Shown here one piece after another: positions 23,859 through 35,800 of a stretch of DNA of 64,000 nt. The position numbers and the translations under genes are program-made. This stretch comes from Lateolabrax maculatus (lineage: Eukaryota > Chordata > Actinopteri > Acropomatiformes > Lateolabracidae), in assembly GCA_031216445.1 (NCBI GenBank), contig CM062209.1:26926501-26990500 (forward strand), given 5' to 3'. Below the pieces are notes generated by a model that saw nothing but the letters and a program-made list of their open reading frames with translations, searched no databases and was not told the DNA's origin. Positions within the stretch are counted from its first letter, which is position 1. The number at the start of each line of letters is the position of its first letter.

Positions 23859-26800
23859 CTGGACAGAAAACAGAGAAGGAGATAATAACTAATAAACCTT
23901 AAACCAGTTGCAAGAACTGGTGGTGGACTAGGAGACAGAAAATCTCTCGCCAGCACACATTGTCAATTGTATTCTGTGCTGAACTTGTCTGTCCTTAGGC
24001 AACCATCATGTGCAAGGATGCTGCCTTTCCCCAGCAAACTACATAAGGGCCCTGACACACCAAGCAAGTGAGCAGCTGAAATTGATTACTAATACTATAC
24101 TAAATAATATTAATATACAAGCCCTTGAATTATGGGTGAACATGTCAATAACAGGACTGGTAGCACTTACCTTTCCAGGCAACAAAGTTCCTGTGTTTAT
24201 TGTAGTTCCAATGCAGGAAGAGACCACGCATGAAATTGTACATTTTAGCAATGACTGGACGATTTTGAAAAAATTTGTCAATATACTGGTGATGTCGGTG
24301 ATTGGATTTATGAGGTATGTGTCCAGAGTTGATGGTTCAGTGTCAACCTCTGTTAAAAAAAAAAAAACACAACAGCTCAATAATACATATATTTAATTTA
24401 GGATGTTCTTAGGTAAAAATGGAAGTGTCAGTAATTTGTAAGACCATGTTAGTAATTAATACCGTAAAAAGCATATAAAATACAGTTCTTATACTGTTAT
24501 ACTGTTACTTAGACTGGCAATATTCTGTATTTTTCTTATTGTCAACAATCTCATGAAATGACCAAATAGTAAGTATTGTAGTGTAGCCAAAAACGTGATA
24601 AACGTGATCCAACTAGCTATTTTAGGAAATTGCTGAACCTTAAGTATATTTGTGAACTTTTTTTTTTTTTTTATAGATTTACGTCTGATTTTAGCAGAAA
24701 CCAATGGGCTTGGCACTGAGTTCTGCAGACAGGGTAGGGAAGACAGAATTTGTGTTGGTCTTTTTATAGGATTTGTTTACAAGAGAATTATAGAAACAAA
24801 ATACTTATTCTTTAATTTTAATAAAGTCAAGTTGTGTGTTTTGGTGTACTATAAAATAAAGTAGCTGTACCTATGTTGCTGATATCTGGACCAAGCCAAG
24901 GGCTCCAAGAAGGCTGGGACCCGGTAGCATGAGTCCACAACTGCGTCACATTGATAGAAAAGGCACTGCTCCATATCCCTGATAAGGTTGAAAAAAATTT
25001 AAATTGGTATTATAGTACTGTGTGTTGACACTGCAACAGAAACAGTGGTCTTACCTATCAGATAAGGGATGCGGACTTCTTGGAGTTTCTTGACGATATG
25101 ACCAAGGAAGAACTGACTCCCGAAGTCCTCAGTTCGGACAAATGCCCCATATTTCTGGATGCCTACCTCATAGGGGGTAAACTCACACCACTCTGTCAAC
25201 AAGAGTAGTTACAGTATTAGGAAAATAAATTCAATTATTCTTTCACAATATTCATTTTAGTTCTTTCGTTCAGTTTTTTAAGAGGTATGTATGTTTCCTA
25301 AATCTTTATGTCATCAGCCTGGTCCTGCTGAATATTATTTAACTGGAGTATAAAATGCCACCAATGCCAAAAACATGTATCTCGAATTTCAACAATTTTG
25401 GTACACATGCACATAGACAATTATTAACCAAAATCTTAAGTGTCATATTCATTGGTTCATTTAACCATTTTCATTCAACCCATAGACTGTATACTTAGTT
25501 TACATCCTGAACCTCCCACTGGTTAAAAACAACAACAGTTTGGTCTCGTAAATGGAAATGATTTACGTGTTTATGTACATATAGAGCAGGGAAGTGAGAT
25601 CAGATCACGGTGTGGTGAGAATGTGTGAGAATGGGTGAATGAGACCACTGACCGTATTCTCAGTTTTTTATTATGTTCATTAAAAAAAAAGTATTTGAAT
25701 TACTGTTATCTAAACTATCTTCTTCCAAATTACTTAAAGATTTCACAGTAAATGACAAAACACTCAAAAGCCATTGTAATTCATATTTATAATACTTAAA
25801 AGAGAAGTGTTGGCCTCATCTCAGTGTAAATTCAGCAACATGAGCATTCATTTTTAAATCCTGGAAAGATTTCTAAAGAGAGTTGACCGAAATAAGTCAT
25901 CTAGCCAGGATGCCCTGTGACTAGGTGAAAACAGGCCTTGATCTTGATTTGTTTGCCACTTATAGAATAATAACCTGGTGGTAATGAAGAGTAATGCCTA
26001 TTAACATTTTAATATCAGTCAGCTCTGTTGGTTAGGCCGACCCTACAGTTTGACACAAACATAACTTCAGTCAGGACCACTTTGTCAAAGAAACTTGATC
26101 TACATGCAATAAGATATATTTGCAGGTAGATGTATTTGGGGGTATGCTCTGTTCTAGGACCTCCCTAAAGAGCACACCTCCCTCCCCTTCCATGCGCACA
26201 CTTGGAAAGGGAGAGCAGCAGCAAGAACCCCCCGTAGGGTGCAGAACAGAGCAGGCATCAATGACAATAGAGATGACATTGATAAGTCAGACACAGCATG
26301 AAGGGAGGAGCTGGGGTGGAGGTGGGTTGTGAAGCGGCTTGCGGAGGAAGCAGCTAGGATAGGCAGGCTGAAGCAGCTTAAACAGGGCGCCCTGAATGAG
26401 ATTGAGAACATTTGTCAACTCCTGATTTCTCAGTCTATCTCATAGCAGTCACATAGAGTCTCATAATCTGCAATCTATCACTTATTTTTCCAATCCCTTT
26501 ACTAATACAACCTTGATAAATTGGAAATGTTTCTGCTGCATACATTGTAACGATGAAACAAGTATGTGATTGGTCTTACTCGTTTAGACTGAATTAGTAG
26601 CTGAGGTGCTCAGCTTTGTGAAGCTTGGAACCCGCTCATTGCTCCTTGCAGCTTTAATTTTGGGTAATTAGAACTACCTGCTTCTGTTGACCATAAAAGG
26701 TTTGAAATCAGAATTGTTGCTTGTGGCCATATTTAAAACACAAATAAAAATATCTTATATTTACCAGCTTCAGATTGACAGCCCTTTAACCCATCCTTCA

Positions 26801-29800
26801 TATTGACAGCAGTGTATATGGGGAAAGGGTTTTGCCCTTCATTCACTGCCTTCTGCTGCTCAGACAGGGTACTGGTGACTTTCTGTAATTCCAACCACAT
26901 GTCATGAATATTATTTGAAGAAGAAATAGTTTTCATTGCAGACAAATTATAAGCTTTCAAAGTAATGTGTAATTTAAAGTGATAACAGAAAGTGTTCAGC
27001 TGCTCACCTTCCCAAAGACAATATGCTCAAAGATCAGGCCCGCCATATCAATGAGTGACACAATGTAACCCTGGTTCTCTTTCTCTTCCATTTCTTTCCT
27101 GTAATAATACAGTTTCTCAGGAGAGAAGGCACTCAGGATGCTCTTGGTCATCTGTTCCTTTGATGCTGAGATGAATCTGTCTATGTCCTGCTGTGACCAG
27201 TTATCTTCCTGATACAGAGTAGACATAGCCCTGTTCACATGGGAAATGAGAGTGTTTAAAGGGGTAAAATGATCTAAAAACCATTTATATAACCACGAAA
27301 ACTTATTTAGACAATACACAAGAAGCCTGGATAGGGTTTGCCAGCATTTTCTTAACAACAACCAATTTAAAGCCAGCACTCAAATTAAATTCAATTAAGA
27401 ACAAATCAAGCAAAGATATAAAGTGAAATACAATACACACTGTTATATGTAAGTCCTTTGTATGCATTATTTATGCATTTAATGTGTTTAATTAAATCAA
27501 AAACATATGTAAAAGGACAATTATTTAACTTTTTGTCTTTAATAACTGAATAATTTGTTTTTCATTGTGGCATGAATTTTCCATGCCACATTAAAATCAA
27601 ATCAAAACACTTAAAATGAAGTGAAGAGGTGTACTGCATTTCACTGTTCAGCAGAAAGTAACATAAATCTGACGATAGTAAATATGCAAAGTACTGCCAT
27701 TAGTTTTCATGAGGAGTTTTTTAGAGTGGAGACACACATCAAATAAACAATAGCCACCCAAATGGGAGGAGGACGTAAGTCCTCTTCACGGGTCGCTCAG
27801 CTGTCTTGGTGCTTTTTTCCTTTCAAACCTTTGTTTCAATCCCCAACATAAAACACTGGCATATTCATGCCCTTTATTCTTTTTCCTTGTATTTTTTTTG
27901 TTATTAACAGCCCAAAATTTAAGGAATTGCCTTTCTTTGTCCCAACCCCAAAGTAAGATCAAAAGATTTATATCAGGACTCTATGGACACTGACCACTCA
28001 ATTGGTTGACTCACCAAGTGGATCCAGAAACACCAGTGATGTAACAAGCAGTATCCAGGACCCCTATATCCTTCAGACCTCTCAGACTGCCAAGTAGGCC
28101 TGTCATAGCTCTGGCCCCTCCTCCTGAGGCCACCACTGCTATAACTGGGACCTGGACCAAGAGAGAGGTGTGGTTCTAGCAGCTCTGTGCAGCTAACATT
28201 GTGTTGTCAACGTGTCAGCATGCAAACATTTGCTAATTAGCACAAAACAAAAAGCACAGCTGAGGCTGATGGGAATGTCTTAGTATTGCAGCTATTTTGT
28301 TCCAAGCATTGTACTAAAATATTGGACAAATTTAAATGTTGACCTAATGAAAGATGAAAGACCTTGATGAAAAGTCAAAAGAACGAGAGAGAGATAGAGA
28401 GAGAGAGAGAATCAACGTGAAAGAGTTGCATTACCTTTTTAGGTTCAGGTTGAGAACCAAGGCATAAAAGCTTCTGTAAAGCTTGTGCCACTACAACTTT
28501 CCTCTTCTTCAGATACTCTTTCTCTTCAGGTGGGATGTCAAAGTCCAGACGAACTGCAAGATGTTCCTCCTCGCTGTGGATGTCCAACATAAAAGCAAGT
28601 GTAACATTACACAAAGCTAAACAGCATCGTTTCACTGACGTCTTCTGGTTGAGACTTTCAAGTTTTTTTGCACCCCTGAGCACTCACAGTATCCATGTTA
28701 GCTATGGTCAGAAGGATGCCCTTGTCCATAGAATTCTGGTCTTGAGCTGTTTTCATTGTTTGGTCGAGGCTCCTTATTTCCAATGAAGCGGAATCTTAAT
28801 GCTAAATCAGACGATGATATTTTAGACAATAGTGTTCTTCTAACTTTATTGGTGCAGTTTAGGTTTGGCTTTTGCTGTTTCAACATCGGGCACAAATCCA
28901 GCTCCATAGAGAAATGTTTTTCAGTTTGGTGAGGAAGAAGTTGCAAGCCTGCACATACCTGACCTCAACCCTATTCAACACCTTTGACGTAAACTGAAAC
29001 ATTAACGTTAGTGTTGGACCTCACTAATGCTTTTGTGTCTGAATGGGAACAAAATCCCTGCAGCCAGGTTCCAAAGCCCTCCCAGTAGAGTGGAGGGGGT
29101 TATAGCAGCAGATTAATGCCCATGACGTGTGGAACAAGGTTCAAGGTTCAAGCACATACATGTGTTATATTTGGGTGTCGACATACTTTTGTGTATACAG
29201 TATAGTGGAAGTAGGCAGCACCTCACCCTTCATGTGTTTCCATGTCTAAATCCACTGTGTCCTGTAATGGGAAAAAAACATTACTATAAAACCCATATCA
29301 TTTAAATTACATTGTTAGTCATCATTGCGAGCAACTCAAAGTATTATTATCTTCATGTCTTATTAATCCAGGTGACCACTGTTACTCTATATTGCAGGTC
29401 ATTCAGCATACTTTCTGGCTTTAGTACTTCTTTCAGTTAGTCAAGTCAAGTCAATTTTATTTGTATAGCGCCAAATCATAACAAAAGTTATCTCAAGACG
29501 CTTTCACATAGAGTAGGTCTAGACCATACTCTTTAAAATATTATTTACAGAGACCCAACAGTTCCCACCATGAGCAAGCACTTGGCGACAGTGGCGAGGA
29601 AAAACTCCCTTTTAACAGGTAGAAACCTCGAGCAGAACCAGGCTCTGGGTGGGCGGCCATCTGCATCGACCGAGTTGGGTTGAAAGGGGAGGAGAGAGGG
29701 GGAGAGGGGAGACAGAACAGGAGGACGAGAAAGCTAGAATGTTTACTTTTTGTACTTGTTTGTAGCATCTTTCAAATATAATAAAATGTTTGCAGAGAAA

Positions 29801-32800
29801 ATCCATATGAAAGTTGTTGCAATGCATGGGGCTAGTGTGCATGCTGTCTGCCATTTGGTCTTTATTGATACTACTACCAGAGGTGCAAAATCCTGCACAT
29901 ACTGTAATGATTTGGGAAATTTTTAATCTTCGCAGAACATACGTTACACTCACTTGAAAGACTACAGGGGTACTTGTCAGGAAAAAAATATTTTGAAAAC
30001 TGAGTTCTTGGCATTAAATGCTATATCAACTCATCAAAATGATGACAACTTAGTGAAGGATACCTTATATGTCACAAGCAATAGGGGGCATACAATCCAA
30101 CAAATGGTCCCATAAAGCCATACTTCTTATGTTCAGCTGGTCAAAACAAAGGGACCAGTTAATCTAGTTGCACACAAACGATGTTCTTACCTGATCAATA
30201 ACGAGGGACACTTTGCCTGCATGTTTGGCGGGTAGTGGCTGGAGATTTATTGAAGTTTCCATTGGAGCAACAGAGGCAAATGTATCATCAGAGGTCTGAC
30301 AGACAGAGAGATAGATAACATGCCATGTTACACAATCTTTGAGATTTTGATGAAGCTTATCTTAGTTTGTGGCAGTTATTGTAGGCTGCTATGAAGTCCT
30401 TAAAAAGAATAACATGAAGGTGAAAGTTTATTGCCCTCCCTCCTCCATTGTATGTTAAAGTAGTGGACAAGTAGAGTTGATCAGGAACTCCTCACACTGA
30501 TAAATACTTAACATCAGTTTGTCAAACAGGTAACACTGACAGACAGGTTAAACTCACTGCCACTCCTAGTTCTGTCTCCAAGTCTCTGTTGATGTAGAAA
30601 CGCAGTTTGGGGCTTTTCTTTGCATCAATTGTTTGATTCTCCTTATAGGCGCCCCTCAGTTTCAGCACCTTGTCCCTAATACCTAGCAAAAAAAATGCAA
30701 ATTTGCAAAATCACATGTTCATCTATAAAAAACATTTTGCAGTCGCTTGATAAGTCATTACTAATAGTTATCATTATACTATCATTCATTAGTCCTGATG
30801 ATGAAAGGAATAATTCTTGATATTTTTATTCTGTGTTTTTATCCCTAGAGATATTGGTCATAGAGATGTCTGCCTTCTCTGTAATATAATGGAGGTAAAT
30901 GGCACTCAGCTGCTGTTGCATGACCTTGTTGTGAGTGGGTTGGACGCTGGCAGCTGTACTTGCCGGGACAGAAGGGAGCCTCCATGGTGGCAGCCGTGAT
31001 ATCCTCCTCTGGCCACCACGGCTTAGCACCTAAGGTTCGAATGATCACAGCCACCTCAAAAACAACAGCATCAGTGGCAATGACAGAGTTCGGTGATACA
31101 GTGGGCTGGTGTGATTCATTACAACTGCTCACAACAAGGTTTGTGGGTTATCTTTAGTAACTAGGTCATGATTTCAGTTTTTCAAAGCATTTTTTAGTGC
31201 TTTGAGCACCACAAGAAAGGTGCTGTCTACCTCCATCATTTTAGAGAGACGGCAGACATCCCTATGGCCGATATCTCCAAAACTCAACAATTCGCACCAA
31301 AACAATCTAGATGGACTACAGGTAATAGAAAAAAAACATGTATTTTTGATTTTGGGGCGAACTGTCCCTTTAAAGTAATTCCAAACTGACTTATTGAACT
31401 GGACAGAATTGCAGCATACATACTGTAATTGCTTAGTAGCTTGTCAATGTCGATATCCAGTGCAGAGAATGGGGCAGCCTTGAAGACACAAAGATGGATC
31501 AGTTACTCTGGTTAGGGTAATCAAAATAAGATACATTCATAGTTATTGTTTGCACAAGCTACCAAGCCTGCCTGTATGCGTTGAGAGGCAGATTGATGGT
31601 CATATATCACTGTAATAGGATCCCACTCAAATGCACGGAGAGCAAGGCTCTCTTTTTCAGGAACGCCCTGAAAACATTCACAAAGTTACACATTCACACC
31701 TGGAAGCTGCCCACTACAACCACAATCTGATCTGCTGCCCAGTGAGCAGTTCCACTGGAACAGTTGGAGTTCAGGGTCTTGCTCAAGGGCACCTCAGAGG
31801 TGATAATGAAGTGTTGCTTTTTCACTTTCCCCACCCAGATTTATCCTGCCAGTCGGGGGATGAAACCGACGACCTCCCGGTCAAAACCTCCCAGGTCCCT
31901 AACCTATAGTCCACCATTGTTCCAAGTTGATCATCCATACTTTTTCAGCCAACATGGAGGATGGAGGATTGGTATAACGCTGGTTCCTGGAGTTTGTTTA
32001 TTTAAATGTAGAAGCAGATGCCATGTCAGAAGTCTTACCATGAGGATGCCATTAGTGAGATATTCACAAGGGGGTTCCTCACTACAAAGAGACATACATT
32101 ATTTATTTGAAACCAGATCTGTATTAGAAGAACTAAAGAAGAAACTATCTGTAAATATTCTGTAAAAACTCAGTTACCTCTGAAGTAGCTCAAACTCCAT
32201 TAGAAGTGTGTCCTTGGTTTATACAAAAGTGGGCAAGGGAATAACCTTGAATCATAATAATTTGCTTAAAGGCAATATTTTAGGCACACACACTACTAAA
32301 ATAAGCAAGAACTTTACAAACAAATGGAAACAACTTTTCTTCTTCTGACCAAGTATATCTGTTCAAAGAACAGTCATGATCCAAAATGCATTAAAATGAC
32401 TACAAGTGTTGTAGAGATATTATCCTATATTTTACCTCTGGGTTTATGGTGAAGATCTTGGTTTCCTTTTTCCCTGTTGTGAGACTGCTGATGTCAAACA
32501 GAAGTGTGGAAATCAAGTCATCACGCGCCATGGGGTCCTCATCGTATAGTTTGATCTCTAAAATGTTCTGTGGAAACAGCAGCAGAGCTCACTACTGGTT
32601 TTTACATCTACTCCTTACAGATTTATGTGGCAATTGGCTGTTAAAAATGTAGCAAAAAAAGGAATAGATGATGTCATTTGAATATGAATGTACTTGCTGC
32701 ACCACTGAGGAAAGACTAGGTAAATTGGTTCTTTCCAGGGTGGACTGAACAGCAGCTGTACAGTCGGCCAGATGCTTGTGTCTGATGCCACGGCAATATT

Positions 32801-35800
32801 GAGTACACTCACTTTCACATGGGTGGGGACCCTGAAGGTAAAAGTTTCATTCCACTCTGGGTTGTTACTGTTGGAGACTGTTTTTGTGCGGTAGGTTCTT
32901 GCCGTCGCCGTGGGGAGAGAGAGAATGACATAGCAGTCGGATTCAGACCCTGCAACACCATGACATAAAAACACAGGAACATGGAAACAGACAGCAGGTT
33001 CAGTTCTGCAATAATAAAGCACTACCCATTGAATGTGTCACTTTCATGTGAAAAGGTTAAAGCATGTGAAAATGATTTTAAAAATGGATTAAATGTCATT
33101 CCAATACATGCACAGCACAAATGTATTACTTAAAAATCATGTGAAGTGAAAACAATAGTTACAGTAATCTTTGGAGTGACGTTGTTTTGCTCTCAGTATG
33201 GTGACATTCAAGATCCAGTAGGAGACAGCTTCCCTCTATTGAATGAGCCAAAAAAAAAAAAAGTAATTATAATCAGATTTGATGGTTATTGTGATCAAAA
33301 CATGTAACTTGGCTCTCATGATTAGTGAAATGGTCCAATGGTTGTCTTTAGTAGGGTGTGTATGAAGTGACCTCACCGCTAAGGGGGGATCTTTGAGGTG
33401 ACTGACCACATTCTTCTCACTAAAAAAAGCAATACACAAATGATTTCAAACTCATTTAAATGCTAAATGTTTTTCTAAAAGTCATTTTTAAAAACAAAAC
33501 AAACAAAAAAAAATTAATAACAACAACTAGGGAATAGTTACCTTTCCAACAGCTCAAAAGCCATCCAGAGTTTACCCTTGGACCATAGAGGGCAGGAAAA
33601 TATGTGAATGTGTAATCATAGAAATAAAATAGTGTTGCACAGCAGCTGCCACAAAAGATGGTAATGTTATTATATCTATGTGTGAATCCATCAAACTTCT
33701 AATTTCACAGGTATGCAGCCTGATTTATTGACTGCCTCCCGAGGGTGGGAGGAGTGCTGTGTGGTACAGTTTGGGTGTGAAGTGCTTTGCTCAAGGGCAA
33801 CTCAATGGTCATAATGTGGGAGGGCCCCCTGGCCAACCAGCAGCAGTGTTTAGTGAACCAACAAGGACATGATACCTCCCTGGCTTCCCACCAATGCCTC
33901 TACTGATTTTTTGTGATTAATAGTTTAGTTTACATAAGGTCAAAACAACAGTGAAAAATATCTAAAGTCTCAGTTTCTTATAGTCAGAATGAAAGAGCGT
34001 TACTCTAGGGTGATTTATACAACACATTCGCAGAGTCCTGCATACCTCATATGTGTTGAATGCAAGTTAAAATAGTTAAAACAGTAGTAGTGTAACAATT
34101 GTAAAAACAGTATAGTAGCTGATTAATTGACAAATTGTTTGAGCTCTACAGTTGCCTTTTCAAATCACCTTGCAGATACTTCAAACTTACTTCAGACAGG
34201 TAATCCTAGACAGTCATGTCAGTTTGTCAAGTTGCTATGTTGTTGTCTGCCAGACTTCCAATCAATCAACACTTTAAATTGCATTATTATGCAAATGTTC
34301 AGAGGTGCTGTGGAGATATTTTTACCTGAGGGTCTATGAGGAACTCCTTGGTCTCTGTCTTCCCTACAGTCAGGCTGTTGATATCAAACTTTAGGGTGGA
34401 GATGAGGTTGTCATACTTCAGGAAATCCTCATCATAAAGGTATATCTCGAGAGTGTTCTGGAAATATAACATTCTTTATCTTTATAGCGGAGTATGGCTT
34501 TACCAGGAACTATTTGTGTCCTTGAAAAAACATTGTTTTATAAAGTTTTAGATTCTCTTCTTCCATGAACTAATGTTATATGTTGTACATATTGTAAACT
34601 CCCCTGAGGCAAATGTGTGATTGCTGAATTTGGCCTCTAGAGATAACATTTACTTGACCTGACCAGACAGTTCTCTGGTGGGCTGCTTCATAATTCACAT
34701 TTAAAAAATCCCAGCCTCCAAAAGTAGAGCTGTGACTCTGATGACTTGGCCCACACACTCATATTTGGTTCGCCCTCGTTCTTGCTTTTACATTAGGGAA
34801 GTTGTGAAAGAAACTGCTTCTAGTATATGGATTCTGTTTTTGACATGTGGCATGTTAATGATGAAATTAAAGTAAGTATGGTGCATGTACAATCCAAACT
34901 TGTGGTTAATACATTACAAAATATTTTATATCTTGGGAAGTGGATAGCGTTGCTGAATTAAATGCAGTAGGTTTGAGGTTCAAGGCATAAGATGCTTTCA
35001 AAAATGATGTGCATATGAGTATTAGCATAATATCATTTTGTTGTCAAAAGTGATACTGGATAGAGACCCTCTTCGCATTTTGAAAGGCACTCTTTTTTGG
35101 TGAGTTTCCTTTCTGGGTGCATGGAAACCCATTGTCCATGCAACTCATAGAGGCCCATTTATCTATGAGCAGTCTACTTTTGGTCAATTTTGGAGGCTTG
35201 ACATTAATTCTGAAGGATTTCAGTTGGACTGTGAATGTTCTTCTTCTTAAGTTAACCATCAATAATAGTGAAGCACTTTAAAGGAAAACAAATCATTAGT
35301 TATCTATTTTATTTTGACAGATATTTTTAAAATATATCTCTTATCTTTCAAAAAAAATAATTTTGAGTTATGCACAAAGTAATTTAAAGAGCCCTCAGGG
35401 AAACTGAAACTGAAAAATGAATCAAGGGGAAACAATTCAGAAAGGGTTCAATTTATATGAAAAACCAACACTTCCTGATACAATCCTACATGAAATGTTT
35501 CAGGAATAATATGAAAGATTCTTAGGACATGGGTTGTAAATGATTCCAGCAAAAAAACAGAAGCAAAAAATGTAAAAAACCCATAAAGAGTCATTAATAC
35601 AGTACATGTGTTGGTGCCGTGCATGTCAAATCTTTGTCACTGCCATGTATGTTAAACTGAGAAGTTCTCAGTATCTCACCTTGAGATTGTCATTGACCTT
35701 GAAAGTAAAAGTTTCATTCCACTCTGGGTTTTTGCTGTTTGCCACAACTTTTGTCCGGTAGACTATTGTAGATATGGAGGGGAGACATACAGTAACATAG

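Noticed and set aside
24171..24349. Rescue of the frame break by an alternative acceptor or a tiny intron
   Set aside because: The only internal AG (near 24286) gives an early stop, and a 30-nt intron is not credible.
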